This document shows positions 32,417 to 43,667 of a stretch of DNA of 64,000 bases, one piece after another. Both the position numbers and the translations under genes were made by a program. Origin of the DNA: Paguma larvata (lineage: Eukaryota; Chordata; Mammalia; Carnivora; Viverridae); NCBI GenBank assembly GCA_030068075.1, contig CM057843.1:36179332-36243331 (forward strand), in the 5' to 3' direction. Each line of letters opens with the position of its first letter. The first letter of the stretch is position 1. Below the pieces are notes generated by a model. It searched no databases, was not told the origin of the DNA, and saw nothing but the letters and a program-made list of their open reading frames with translations.

Positions 32417-32605
32417 GGGGCGCCTGGGTGGCTCCGTCGGTTAAGCGGCCGAGTCTTGATATAGGCTCAGATCCTGATCTCGGGGTTCCTAAGATTGAGC
32501 CCCTCTGCGCTGATAGGGCGGAGCCTGCTTGAGATTCTGTCTCTGTCTCTCTCTCTTTCTGTCCTTCCCAGCCCTCACTCTCTCCTCTCAAAATAAATAA
32601 ACTTC
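32417..32605 (+). repeat. CAN-SINE, shortened
   Basis: Flanks AGAAGTGTTAGGATT (32,402) and AGAAGTGTCAGGATG (32,606). Confidence 0.94.
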
Positions 32606-32716
32606 AGAAGTGTCAGGATGTACCAAGAAAAGTGTTTAGGTCTTAAGAGGCCATGAGACCGTGGGCTGACTTCTCATTTCCCTGGGCCTTACTACCCATC
32701 AAATTGGGGTGCTGGA

Positions 32717-32820
32717 GGGATGCCTGGCTGGCTCAGTCTGTGGAGCATGTGACTCTGGGTCTCAGGGTTGTGAGTTCAAGCCCCGCGTATAGTGTAGAAT
32801 TGACTAAAAAAATTTTTTTC
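32717..32820 (+). repeat. Short, older tRNA-derived SINE
   Basis: GGGATGCCTGGCTGGCTCAG to AGTGTAGAATTGAC. Flanks AATTGGGGTGCTGGA and AATTGAGGTGTTAGA look like a target duplication. Confidence 0.83.
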
Positions 32821-32837
32821 TAATTGAGGTGTTAGAC

Positions 32838-33240
32838 TCCGTAGTCTTTAAAGTCCCTTCAGGTCAATGATTATTATCACTAACCTGATTAATATCAGTC
32901 TTCTATTATCACCAAAAAGGAAAAAAAAAAAAAACCAGTCATGAGGGTTTTGGCTAAGAACCAGGTGGGGGAAAAAAACCAAAAAACAGTATGTTTTAAT
33001 TACAAGTCAAACTTCACTTTCAGGGGAAAAAAACAACCCTGAGGCTTTTTCTGTTCTATTTAGCTTAACTTTAATCTTTCTCTCCAGCAGGTAACTCTTC
33101 CGTCGGAAAGGCCAAGTTTCCTCCCACTCTCTGTCTACAGGCCAGTTATATCCCGAAGACTCCCTGGAAGCCGGTTCCCCATCATTACATGAAGTCCCGC
33201 AAAAAAAGAACGCTCCCTGTTCAAGTGCCTTGAGTCAATT
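32838..33240. other. Unclassified stretch, no gene seen
   Basis: AT-rich with short A runs. No feature could be supported. Confidence 0.4.
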
Positions 33241-33251
33241 TCTTCTGCCAT

Positions 33252-33475
33252 CTTTTCTTTTTTTTTTTAATGTTTATTTATTATTTTTGAGAGAGAGAGA
33301 GAGACAACGTATGAGCAGGGGAGGGGCAGAGAGAGAGGGAGACACAGAATCCGAAGCAGGCTCCAGGTTCTGAGCTGTCAGCACAGAGCCGGACGCGGGG
33401 CTCGAAGCCACAAACCGTCAGATCATGACCTGAGCCGAAGTCGGAGCTCAACCGACTGAGCCACCCAGGCGCCCC
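33252..33475 (-). repeat. CAN-SINE, reverse
   Basis: TCTTCTGCCAT at 33,241-33,251 and again just after the element (33,477-33,487). Confidence 0.95.
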
Positions 33476-33770
33476 TCTTCTGCCATTTCTGATGCTATAG
33501 GGTTAATCCAGGATGAAGAGAGTGACAAAGTCCAGGGTTGTTGTTGTATAGATTCTACATGCATAACCAAGTACTTGGCCACCGGCCCTCTCAGTGGGCT
33601 GCTAAACAAAAATGTGTTGCCTTCAGTGTGTTGTTGTTATTAGGCCAAGCAGTTTATTTGATCACAGTGCTTGGGTCTAGACTCAGAGACACCAGAACTT
33701 TCCCACTGTGTTGTCGCTGCTTTGGTTAGTACCTTGGTTTCCCTCCTGTCTTTCTAAAGAACCATCTGGC

Positions 33771-34017
33771 GGGGCGCCTGGGTGGCTCAGTCGGTTGAGC
33801 GTCCGACTTCGGCTCAGGTCGTGATCTCTCGGTCTGTGAGTTCGAGCCCCGCGTCGGGCTCTGTGCTGGCAGCTCAGAGCCTGGAGCCTGCTTCACGCTC
33901 TGTGTCTCCCCCTCTCTCTGACCCTACCCCGCTCATGCTCTGTCTCTGTCTCAAAAATAAATAAACATTAAAAAAAAAAAAAACACACATTAAAAAATAA
34001 TAATAATAAAAAAAAAT
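33771..34017 (+). repeat. CAN-SINE, near consensus
   Basis: AAAGAACCATCTGG flanks both ends (33,756 and 34,018). Long A/AAT-rich tail. Confidence 0.96.
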
Positions 34018-34032
34018 AAAGAACCATCTGGG

Positions 34033-35245
34033 GACCCAGGACAGTGATTTCCTTGGAGCAGCTACGGGCCCTGGACCAAGACCTAAACTCTTCAAGGGAA
34101 TTCGCATCCAGACTTGCAAAGTGTTTTGCAAAACTCGCAAACATTCACCAGTTTCAGATTTTGAAATTACTGGCACAGGCAAGTGTCTCCAATCGTGAAA
34201 TTCTCATGAGCGGGGTAGACCAAATTTCTATAAACAAAGTACACTCCCCTCTCTGCAGCCCTTTGTGGAAATATCTAGGCCCCAAGAAAAGGGTCCTTTT
34301 CGGCTCTAGGATGCTATAATACAAACATTTACTATAAAGGAAGTGCTTTGTGAATACATTTGCCCATCCCCTCAGAAAGCTTCTAGTACCTAATTTTACC
34401 TAGACACCTCTTCTCGCTCCGTAGGTTTGGCAGAAAGGGAAATATCCCTTGTGTTTCTCCTCACAAGAAAGGAGCCAAATGTATATCGGGTGAAGTCAGT
34501 TTTATTAAGGAAAAATATCAACGACGACAACAAAACCGAAAGACCCACAAACCCTGTGACCAGCTTTCACGGAACTCGGCGGTCTCCTCAGAGCCACGGT
34601 CGTGGCCCCTCCAGTCATAGTGAACCCTGGCGTCCCAGAAGACAGCAGCAGGGCCAAGGGGGGGTGTCTCAGCCGTTATTAAAATCCCCACTTGCACACA
34701 GTTGGATTTCTTTTCAGCATAGCCTCATTATTTTTTTCTGGCCCTTGTACCGCGTCCGCTCACCTGACTGAGTTCTGTAAAGGCTTATGTGAAGTCAGGA
34801 GGCTCCCACCAAATGACCGTTGGAAGTCGATGGTGGTTCGCTACACCAAATAAAGCTGTTCTTCCCGGAACTCTCCTCACGGACGGGTCAGAAGCCACAG
34901 CCCCCGGGACCGAGGAGCCAGCCTCAGGCCGACTAGAACAGCTGAACGTTCTCCCCTGCTATTCCCAACCTCTCTCCCTTGCTTGGGGCATCTCATCCTT
35001 TCTTGCCTGCCTCTTTCCTCTTCCTGTTTTCCTTCTGTCCCCTTCCTCCCTGAGCAGCCGGGGTCGGTCTTACTTCTACCACACGTCTTAACCGGAGGCC
35101 TTACTGCCCTTCATCCTATGTGCCAGACCATCTTTAGAGTTGTTCCTGTTTTCTTCTCCTCTTTCCAAACATCTCCTGTCTCCACCCACCTGTCTAAAGC
35201 CATCCCCACCCAAACCTAATATCTTATATGCCACCGGGAAGCCCC
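34033..35245. other. Unclassified stretch, no gene seen
   Basis: Short plus-strand frames (for example 34,044-34,319 and 34,427-34,771) have no recognisable domain. No splice pattern supports them. Confidence 0.4.
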
Positions 35246-35249
35246 TATA

Positions 35250-35705
35250 CTGTCCCTTGAGTCAGAGATGTTAAATTTTCCTTAGTGATTCCTTTCTTCT
35301 TGCTTTGGAATGCAGGCTTGTTACCCCGCTCCAATATCCATTCTCTTCCTGCTCCATCGTTGGATGGAACACGGCTGCCCAGACCGCCATTCACAGCCTC
35401 TCTGGTAGCCAGAAGTCGCCCTGAACAAAGAGGTGACGCCATGTGGGATGTCTAGAAAGCAACCTTCTTTGCTCCTTCCTGATTCCTACTGACTAGAAGT
35501 GGAGTGTGTTCTCTGGAGCTTGAGTAGCCAGCTTGGGTCGTGAGGCTGCTCCCGGAGCATCTGAGCAGCAAGACTGGGGGAGTCTTCGGTCTCTGTGGAT
35601 TCGAAGGCCTCCATACCAGCCCCGGACTGACCGCCAAGGTCTGTGACTTGAGGAAGAAGCTAAGCTTCTATCACATTTAAGCCACTATTGTTTTTGAAAG
35701 ATAGA
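35250..35705 (+). mobile_element. MLT1-like MaLR LTR, diverged
   Basis: The last part (CAAGGTCTGTGACTTGAGGA, then TTTAAGCCACTATTGTTTTTG) resembles the common MLT1 LTR ending. The upstream part is too diverged to place firmly. Confidence 0.45.
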
Positions 35706-36013
35706 TGCAGCCAAATGTACATGCTATCAGGGAACTTATAAAATCATATTGCCTATAAATCAAACTCACGTAGACCCACGCACAAAGCCCAAGGTTGGGC
35801 CTTGCAGAGGAAACGGACACAAAGGTAAGAAATTCTAATTAGTCAAACCCTCGTGACCATTTTTTCACAGGTTTACCAGATTCTCTTCGTGCCACAAATG
35901 ACATGCAATAATTATGTCCAGAGGCAGAAGATATTTTAACATTCTATAACTTTTGGGGGGATGGGGAGGAGGTATAACTGCCGACTTAGCAACAAGTTGT
36001 AAGAAAACTACAA
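35706..36013. other. Unclassified stretch
   Basis: No feature seen. Confidence 0.4.
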
Positions 36014-36240
36014 CGGGGGGGGGGGACGCCTGGGTGGCTCAGTCAGTTGGGCATCTGACTGGGGCTCAGGTCATGATCTCTCGGTTTATGGTCCAAGCCC
36101 CGATTCAAGCTCTATACTGACAGCCCAGAGCCCGACACCTGCTTCAGATTCTGTCTCTCCCTCTCTCTTTTCTCTCTGTCCCTTCCCCACTCACGCTCTC
36201 TCTCTCTTTCTCAAAAATAAATAAACATTTTTTAAAAAAG
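36014..36240 (+). repeat. CAN-SINE with lengthened 5' G run
   Basis: About 11 G precede ACGCCTGGGTGGCTCAGTCA, where the family has four. Otherwise full length. Confidence 0.93.
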
Positions 36241-36251
36241 AATACTCTAAG

Positions 36252-36344
36252 GAGGGGCTCAGTCAGTAGAGCACGTGACTCTTGAACTAAGGGTCTTGGG
36301 TTTAAGCTCCGCGTTGGGTGTGCAGTCTACTTTAAAAATAAATA
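36252..36344 (+). repeat. Short, older SINE, 5'-truncated
   Basis: GAGGGGCTCAGTCAGTAGAG to GGTGTGCAGTCTACTTTAAAAATA. Confidence 0.8.
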
Positions 36345-36606
36345 GGGGCGCCTGGGTGGCTCAGTCGGTTGAGTGGCTGACTTCGGCTCAGGTCATGATC
36401 TCACATCTGTGAGTTCGAGCCCTGCATCGGGCTCTGTGCTGACAGCTCAGAGCCTGGAGCCTGCTTCGGATTCTGTGTCTCCCTCTCTCTCTCTCCTTCC
36501 ACTGCTCACGCTCTATCTCTATGTCTCTCAAAGATAAATAAATGTTAAATTTAAAATAAATAAATAAATAAATTAATTAATTAATTAATTAATATTAAAA
36601 TAAAAA
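36345..36606 (+). repeat. CAN-SINE inserted in the tail of a short SINE
   Basis: GGGGCGCCTGGGTGGCTCAG start. The tail holds (AAAT)n followed by (TTAA)n at 36,568-36,592. Confidence 0.95.
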
Positions 36607-37440
36607 AAGAAGAAGACTAGTACGAGGAGTTCCCATACAATCTTTCCCCACGTTCCTCAAATATTAACATTTTTTAAAAAAAAGTTACCATTTTACTGCA
36701 TTCACTTTATCACTCTCTGTTTATCAATTTTTTTCCCTGAAACATTTGAAAGTAAGTTACAGACACACTGTCCCTCCAGCAAGAAATACCTTAAGTGTGT
36801 TTCCCAAAAATAAGAGCTATGTGACAACATAACCACAGTAATATTATCCAAATCGGGAAACTAACCTTCCTGTCATACTATTACCTGGCCAACAGACTTT
36901 TCATCATTTTTACCAGTTGCCCCGATAGGGTCCTTTATGACAAAAAACAATCCCAAATCACGTGTTGCAGCCTGTCGCCTGCGTCTCTATTGCTCTTTCG
37001 ATCTGGAAAACGTTGTCTCACTCTGTCTTTCCTAGCCTTGACATTTTTGAAGAGTTGGTTATTTTGTAAAATGTCCCTTAGTTTGGGTACATCCAATACT
37101 CTTGTTATGATTAGATTCAGTCTGTGAACTGGGGGCCAGAATTCTCCAGAACCGATGCTCTGTTATTCTCGGCGCATCGTATCAGGAGGCATATGGTAGC
37201 GATTTGTCCCGGTCCTGGTGATGTTAACATGGACCCTTGGTTGGCTTTGTGTCTGCCAGGTTTGGCCACTGCAAGGTTATTTTTTTCTCTTTGAAAAAGT
37301 AATAGGTATCTGGTGGAGAGCAACTTGGAGACTGTAAGTGTCCTGCTAACCTCCAGCTTTTAACCACTGATTTTAGCATCGAGTGATGATTCTTCTATGA
37401 ATCAATTATTACTCTAATGGTTGCCCAATAGTGATTTTAT
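36607..37440 (-). mobile_element. L1 fragment, reverse
   Basis: TGACATTTTTGAAGAGTTGG, TTATTTTGTAAAATGTCCCT, TCGTATCAGGAGGCATATGG and GATTTGTCCCGGTCCTGGTG are a block of old L1 in reverse. It resumes after the SINE at 37,656 for about 130 bases. Confidence 0.72.
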
Positions 37441-37655
37441 TTTTTATTTTATTTTCTTTAATGCTTATTTAGTTTTGTGAGAGAGAGAGAGTGGGGGGGG
37501 GCAGAGACAGAGGGACACAGAATCTGAAGCAGACTCCAGGCTCTGAGCTGTCAGCACAGAGCCCAGTGAGGGGCTCAGACTCGTGAACCATGAGATCATG
37601 ACCATGACCTGAGCTACAGTCAGACGTTTAACCAACCGAGCCACCCACGCACCCC
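37441..37655 (-). repeat. CAN-SINE, reverse
   Basis: Flanks CCAATAGTGATTTTAT (37,425-37,440) and CCAATAGTGACTTTAT (37,656-37,671). Its body has a G-run (GTGGGGGGGGGC). Confidence 0.95.
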
Positions 37656-37842
37656 CCAATAGTGACTTTATAACAGTTTTTTATTTCTAAGGAGGATCAA
37701 AATTTATTTTTTAAATGTTTATTTCTTTGCTTTTGAACCCACTTGACTGGCATATAAGGATTAAAATTTAGAACATGAAAGCAAAAACCCGGGCAGCTGG
37801 TGATTCTCTCCATGAACACTAGAAATAAAAATAATTCACCCA

Positions 37843-37948
37843 AGGGCACCTGGCTGGCTCAGTTGGCTGAGCATTCAACTCTTGATCTTGGGGTTGTAAA
37901 TTTGATTCCCATGTTGGGTGTAAACATTACTTAAACATGAAATATTTT
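37843..37948 (+). repeat. Short, older tRNA-derived SINE
   Basis: AGGGCACCTGGCTGGCTCAG to TGGGTGTAAACATTACTTAA. Confidence 0.83.
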
Positions 37949-37950
37949 TA

Positions 37951-38165
37951 GGGTCGGCTGGGTGGTTCTGTCAGTTAAGCATCTGGCTCTTGATTTTGGC
38001 TCAGGTCATGGCCTCATGTTCATGAGTTTGAGCCCCGCATCAAGCTCCACGCTGACAGTACGAAGCCTGCTTGGGATTTTCTCTCTCTTTCCCTCTCTCC
38101 CTGCCCCTCCCTGCCTCTCTCTCTCTCTCTCTCTCAAAATAAATAAATACACTTAAACAAAAAAA
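37951..38165 (+). repeat. CAN-SINE, older variant
   Basis: GGGTCGGCTGGGTGGTTCTG head with GGCTCTTGATTTTGGCTCAGG. Joined to the end of the short SINE. Confidence 0.88.
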
Positions 38166-38225
38166 TTTTTTTAATATTTTAAAAAGTAAATAAATAATTT
38201 ACACATTAAGAAATCTCTTCACGAG

Positions 38226-38442
38226 GGGTGCCTGGGTGGCTCAGTCGGTTGGACGTCCGACTTCAGCTCAGGTCATAATCTCATGGTTCGTGAATTCGAG
38301 CCCCACGTAGGACCCTGTGCTGACAGCTCAGAGCCTAGAGCCTGCTTCAGATTCTGTGTCTCCCTCTCTCTCTGCCCCTCCCCTACTCACACTCTTCTTT
38401 CTCTCTCTCTCAAAAATAAAACATTTAAAAAGAAGAAAAGAA
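38226..38442 (+). repeat. CAN-SINE
   Basis: Flanks AAGAAATCTCTTCACGAG (38,208-38,225) and AAGAAATCTCTTTATGAG (38,443-38,460). Confidence 0.95.
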
Positions 38443-38460
38443 AAGAAATCTCTTTATGAG

Positions 38461-38874
38461 CCCAGAGCACGGGTCTGGCCCTGTGTTGGGTCCTAGGAAT
38501 CAGAAGTAAGTGAGACAGATCCAAGTCCTCAGGGTGTGTGCTGTTTTTAATCAGGAGACACAAGTGTGAACAGATAGCTACTCTGCAACAGGGGAAGGGC
38601 CATTCCCGGGTGGTTTAGAACCCAGTGCCTTTGCATAGCAGGAGTTGGGGCCTCTAGTCCCAGTGAGGGGACCAACCTTTCTCTATCATAAAACTATCGT
38701 GCACACACTGAATTCTATGTAGGATAAGGAAATTTTGTGGGGAGGGGGGCAAAACTTGAAGTTTGTCTATCCCCAAAGTGTTGGAGGAACACAGGTGCCC
38801 AGATAGGGGCAAGACTACAGGAGAGAACTACAGAAGCCTTAAGAAAGTTCTCACTCTAAAGAAAGAAAGAATCA
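38461..38874. other. Old unclassified repeat-like stretch
   Basis: CTGGCCCTGTGTTGGGTCCT followed by a storage-like run of old interspersed sequence to about 38,610, then unclassified DNA. No gene seen. Confidence 0.35.
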
Positions 38875-39143
38875 GGGGCACCTGGGTGGCTCGGGTCGGT
38901 TGAGTCGGTTAAGCGTCGACTTCAGCTCAGGTCATGATCTCACGGCTTGTGAGTTTGAGCCCCACATCAGGCTCTGTGCTGACAGCAGCAGAGCCTGGAG
39001 CCTGCTTCAGATTCTGTGTCTCCCTCTCTCTCTGCTCCTCCCCCACTTGCTCTGTCTCTCCCCCTCTCTCTCTCTCTCTCTCTCTCTCAAAAATAAACTT
39101 AGAAAAACATTAAAAACATTTAAAAAGAAAGAAAGAAAGAAAG
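38875..39143 (+). repeat. CAN-SINE with (GAAA)n tail
   Basis: GGGGCACCTGGGTGGCTCGG, with a duplicated GGTCGGTTGAGTCGGTTAAG in the head. GAAAGAAAGAAT occurs on both sides. Confidence 0.92.
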
Positions 39144-39534
39144 AATTGACTAGGTGTCAGCCTCTCCATCCCAGTATCGTCATGGTCCTAGTACCTACCT
39201 GGGGAGATCTCTCTTGGCATTGAACTGAACATGAAATACACCCACATCCTGTAATTACATCAATCCATAGGTGTTTGTGTCAGCATTACACGTGTCGGTT
39301 TCCACTGGTTAGTTGGCATATTTTGTCAGCGTTTGATTAGCTTTAGTACGTTTTTAGTGTGAAGCCCATACATTTGCTTTAGGTCTCAAATCTTTTCGTA
39401 GGCTCCTGCACAGCTCACAGGACTAAGGGCCTGCACGTGCAGCGCCTAATGAATTTTGTTAAGTTGCAAGAAGTTTTATTTACTTTATCTTAGAGACAAA
39501 TGTCCCTGAAGTAATCAAACTTACCTCTTAAGAA
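39144..39534. other. Unclassified stretch
   Basis: No repeat or gene could be supported. Confidence 0.4.
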
Positions 39535-39590
39535 AAAAAAATCAGCTTTATTAAGATTTAATTTACATACGATTAAAGTGTCCAATTCAG

Positions 39591-39798
39591 GGGCGCCTGG
39601 GTGGCTTAGTCGGTTGGGTGGCCGACTTCAGGCTCAGGTCATGATCTCTCTGTTGTGAGTTCGGGCCCCGCGTCGGGCTCTGTGCTGAAAGCTCGGAACC
39701 TGGAGCCTGCGTTCTGATTCTGTGTCTCCCTCTCTCTCTGCCCTTCTCCTGATCACGCTCTGTCTCTATGTCTCAAAAATAAATAAACATTAAAAAAT
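39591..39798 (+). repeat. CAN-SINE, younger of two at one site
   Basis: AAAGTGTCCAATTCAG at 39,575-39,590 and again at 39,799-39,814 is a perfect target duplication. Confidence 0.96.
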
Positions 39799-39814
39799 AA
39801 AGTGTCCAATTCAG

Positions 39815-40031
39815 GGCATCTGGACAGCTCAGACGGTTCAGCCTCCAACTCTTGGTTTTGGCTCAGGTCACGATCTCACGGCTCGTGAGTTTGAGCCCTG
39901 CACTGGGGGCTCTGTGCTGACAGCAAGGAGTCTGCTTGGGATTCTTTCTCTCCGCCCCCCCGCCTCCCCTGCTCATGCACACACTCTCTCTCTTTCTCAA
40001 GATAAATAAATAAACTTAAAAAAATAAAAAT
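39815..40031 (+). repeat. CAN-SINE, older of two at one site
   Basis: It is more diverged (GGCATCTGGACAGCTCAGAC). Its right flank AAAGTGTGCAATTCA (40,032-40,046) is a third, slightly different copy of the target sequence. Confidence 0.93.
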
Positions 40032-40688
40032 AAAGTGTGCAATTCAATGGTCTTCAGTGCATTTACAGAGTTGTGCAATCGTCAGCACTATCTAATTTTA
40101 GAACATTTCATCACTTCAGAAAGAAACTTTGTGCCGACTTAACGTCACTCCCCATCCTTCCCCTAATCCCTGGCAACCACGCAGCTACTTTCTTGTCTCT
40201 ACAGATGTGTCTTTTCTAAACATTTCATGGAAGTGGAATCATGTAATGTGTGGTCTTCGTGATTGGCTTCTTTGAACTTAGCCTAATGTTTTTGAGGTTT
40301 ATCCACGCGGTAGCACGTGTCAGTGTTTCGTTCATTTTTACTACTGATTAGTCTTACTTAGTACGGACGGAATACATTCCATTCATTCACCAATGGCTGG
40401 GCACTTGGGTTGTTTACACTTGGGGGCTATTGTAAGCCGTGCAGCTGTGAACATTTTGGGCAGGACTTGATGTGGATACATATCTTTATTTGTCTAGGAA
40501 TGGAGTCGCCGGGTCATGTGAGAACATTTGGAGAAGTGGCCAGACTGTTTTCCGCAGCGATTGCACCATTTTACATGCCTGCCAGCAGTGAATGAGGGCT
40601 CCACTTTCTCTACATCCTCACCATCACTTGTTGTTCTGTTTTTTTATTCCAGCCATCCTGGTGGGTATGAAGTAGTAGATCATTTGTT

Positions 40689-40908
40689 TTTTGTTTTTTA
40701 AGTTTATTTATTTTGAGAGAGAGAGAGAGGTTGTGCCCATGTGCAAACTTGCACACAGAGGAGGAGGGACAGAGTAGGGAGAGGGGCACAGAGAATCCAA
40801 AGAAGGTCTGTTCCCCCGAGGCTCAAACTCAGGAACCCCGAGATCCAGACCTGAGCTGAAACCAAGAGTCAGATGCTTAAGCGACTGACTGACCCATCAG
40901 GCGCTCCC
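40689..40908 (-). repeat. CAN-SINE, reverse, diverged
   Basis: Left end TTAAGTTTATTTATTTTGAG, right end GACTGACCCATCAGGCGCTCC. The L1 text resumes on the right. Confidence 0.87.
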
Positions 40909-41027
40909 TCATTTTGGCTTTACTCTGTATTTCCCTAATGATTAATGATGTCAAACATCTTTTTATGTGCTTACTGGCCATTTGTGTATCTTCTTTGAGA
41001 AATATTTATTCAAATCCTTTGCCCTTT

Positions 41028-41477
41028 TATTTCATTTTATTTTTAATTTGAGACAGAATGCAAGCAGGGGAGAGGGGCAGAGAGAGAGAGAAGAGGGAGA
41101 AAATATTTTTTTTATTTTTTTAATGTTTATTTATTTTTGAGAGAGAGAGAGAGAGAGACTGAGTGTGAGTGCGAGCAGAGCAGGTGAAGAGAGAGAGGGG
41201 GAAACACAGAATCCTGGGCAGACTCCAGGCTCTGAGCTGTCAGCACAGAGCCTGACGTGGGGCTCGAACTCACGAACTGCGAGATCAAGACCTGAGCTGA
41301 AGCGAGACGCTTAACCGACTGAGCCACCCAGGCGCCCCATAAAGGGAGAAAATCTTAAGCAGGTTCCATGCTCAGCATGGAGCCCAACTGGGGGCTCGAT
41401 CCTACAACCCTGGGATCATGACCTGAGCTGAAATCAAGAGTTGGACACTCAACTGACTGAGCCACCCAAGTTCCCCT
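41028..41477 (-). repeat. CAN-SINE, reverse, split by a second SINE
   Basis: 41,028-41,104 is the tail and CT-rich part. 41,343-41,477 is the head, ending GAGCCACCCAAGTTCCCC. Confidence 0.9.
41105..41342 (-). repeat. CAN-SINE, reverse, inserted in another reverse SINE
   Basis: AGGGAGAAAAT at 41,094-41,104 and 41,343-41,353 is the target duplication. It ends GAGCCACCCAGGCGCCCC. Confidence 0.95.
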
Positions 41478-41508
41478 GACCATTTTTATTAATTAAGATT
41501 TTAGTTTT

Positions 41509-41755
41509 GGGGTGCCTGGGTGGCCCAGTCGGTCAAGTGTCTGACTTCGGCTCAGGTCATGTTCTCGTGGTTCATGAGTTCCAGCCCCGAGTAGGTTTCT
41601 GTGCTGACAGCTCAGAGCCTGGAGCCTGCTTCGGATTCTGTGTCTCCCTCTCTCTCTGACCCTCCTGTACTCATGCTCTGTCTCTCTCTGTCTCAGAAAT
41701 AAACATTCGATAAAACTTAAATAAATAAATAAATTAATTAATTAATTAAATAAAG
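41509..41755 (+). repeat. CAN-SINE
   Basis: GGGGTGCCTGGGTGGCCCAG start, and an AAAT/AATT-rich tail. Confidence 0.94.
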
Positions 41756-42452
41756 ATTGAAAAAGTGAGAGCTCATGGCAACTGAGATTTGGGCATTTAT
41801 TTAAACGAGGCCCTACGTGTATTCACAGTCCCTGCCTGTACATCGTGTGTGTGTACAGTGTGCAGTGGGGGCCCCGTGCGTTCTTCCTGGTGACGAAACC
41901 TGTCAAGACCTAGGATAGGAACAGGGCAGGACACCAGCTGGGTCCACCGAGGTCAGGAATTTGGAGCTGGAATTTGAGGCCAAAGAGCATGGATGGGCCA
42001 AAGCTAAAACCAGGAGTGAAACCAAGATCTGTTATCAGGAGCCAAATGTCAGGATCCAGGAGGGCAGGATACAACAGAGACACGGAGCGTAGACAAGAGC
42101 GTAGTAAGAATGAGACACTCGAGACAGAAACCAAGGATCACGTTGTGACGGGGGGTCTAGGAAATCCTGTAGTTGGATTTAGGGGGAAACTGGGTGATTT
42201 TCCCTGCTGACCAGCCTTTTAGGAAGTGCAGAGATACTCATTTCTGCATTCCAGAGAGGCGGGTTCCTGCACAGCTGGTCTCACGATAGGTGCCTGTGAC
42301 AGCTCCTGACACAAGACACATACACGGTGACTGCCTAGGACGCGCCTCGTGTGGCACCGCGTACGTTTGGAGGTAGAAGCTGCTGTCATAATGTAAGACA
42401 AATCCTGCTCTCAGGAAGCTGAGAAGACAGCTGGCTTAGAATATTTCCAGGG
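41756..42452. other. Unclassified stretch, no gene seen
   Basis: Moderate GC, with short overlapping frames only. Confidence 0.4.
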
Positions 42453-42550
42453 TGGGGGCAGCCGGCTGGCTCAGCCGATAGAGCGTGCAACTCTTGATCT
42501 CTGGGTCATGAGTTCAAGCCCCATGCTGGGTATAGTGTTTACTTTTAAAA
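42453..42550 (+). repeat. Short, older tRNA-derived SINE
   Basis: GGGGGCAGCCGGCTGGCTCAG to TGGGTATAGTGTTTAC. Confidence 0.82.
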
Positions 42551-42562
42551 CAGTTGAGGGGT

Positions 42563-42775
42563 GGGGTGTGCCGGGGTGGCTCAGTGGTTAAGCAGGCTGA
42601 CTCTTGATTTCAGCTCAGGTCATGATCCCCTGGTTCGTGGGTTCGAGCCCCACACTGGGCTCTGTGCTGACAGTGTGGAGCCTGCTTGAGATTCTCTCTC
42701 TCCCCCTCTCTCTCTTTCTCCCCCACTTGTGCTCACGCTCTCTCGCTCTCAAAATAAATACACTTAAAAGAAACT
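42563..42775 (+). repeat. CAN-SINE, older variant
   Basis: GGGGTGTGCCGGGGTGGCTCAG, with GACTCTTGATTTCAGCTCAGG and a GTGTGGAGCCTGCTTGAG body. Confidence 0.92.
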
Positions 42776-42779
42776 TTTA

Positions 42780-42930
42780 GGGGTGCCCGCGTGGCTCAGC
42801 CAGTTAAGTGTCCAACTCTTGGTTTTGGTTCAGGTCATGATCTCAAGTTTTCTTGAGTTCAAGTCCTGCCTCACACTGTCTCTGTCTCTCTCAAAATAAA
42901 TAAATCAACTTTAAAACAATTTTTTTTTAA
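42780..42930 (+). repeat. CAN-SINE, internally deleted
   Basis: GGGGTGCCCGCGTGGCTCAG start. It jumps from AAGTCCTGCCTCACACTGTC straight to the CT/A-rich end, so most of the body is missing. Confidence 0.9.
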
Positions 42931-42935
42931 ATAAA

Positions 42936-43378
42936 GACTATTTCTGGACTGGGCACAGGTCCTGGGGCTGCGAAGTCTCCATTCAGCTCAACCACAATGG
43001 TAAACAGTGAACAGCCCTAATTCATAGATTCTTGTCCAGGTCAACATAGCTGATAAATGGAAGAGCCAGGATTAAAATTTAAGTTTCTTTATTCACTTAT
43101 GGGGCTCTTTCCTTCTTCTGCACCAAGACTCAGAGGCACAGCGGAAGGAGAGAATGGAAAGGACTGAAATTTGATTATTTCCATAGGGTGGAACGATAGA
43201 GAAGAAAGTTAAGAAGGAGGAGACAGTGTAGGGGAGAGGGCTACCAGGAGGGCAAGCAGTGAAAGGGAAGGGGAGATGTTAGGGAACATATTAGTCACGG
43301 TTCTGCAGAGAGACAGGACCAGATAACCTTATGTATGTAATGTACATAATACGCACACGCATATATACACACGTTCAT
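42936..43378. other. Unclassified stretch with an old repeat at its end
   Basis: From about 43,290 (TATTAGTCACGGTTCTGCAG) an old interspersed repeat starts. It continues across the next two SINEs to about 43,990. I cannot name its family. Confidence 0.4.
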
Positions 43379-43393
43379 AAAGAGATTTATTAT

Positions 43394-43608
43394 AAAATCT
43401 TTTTTTTTTAACGTTTACTTATTTTTGAGAGACACAGAGACAGAGTGTGAGCAGGGGAAGGGCAGAGAGAGAGGGAAACACAGAATCTGAAGCAGGCTCC
43501 AGGCTCTGAGCCATCAGCACAGAGATGCGGGGCTCGAACTCACAGACCGCGAGATCATGACCTGCGCCGAAGTCGGCTGCCCAACCAACTGAGCCACCCA
43601 GGTGCCCC
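43394..43608 (-). repeat. CAN-SINE, reverse
   Basis: Flanks AAGAGATTTATTATA (43,379) and AAGAGATTATTATA (43,609). Confidence 0.94.
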
Positions 43609-43667
43609 AAGAGATTATTATAAGAAATTGCTCACACAGTTACAGAGGTTAAGAAATTTCAAGATCT

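Larger units (their letters stand above)
39535..41508 (-). mobile_element. L1 (old), reverse, heavily interrupted
   Basis: Between SINEs the sequence is a continuous reverse L1: TACAGAGTTGTGCAATCGTC, CCCTGGCAACCACGCAGCTA, GGCACTTGGGTTGTTTACAC, GGGTCATGTGAGAACATTTG and TTTCCCTAATGATTAATGAT. Five SINE insertions break it. No intact frame. Confidence 0.85.
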
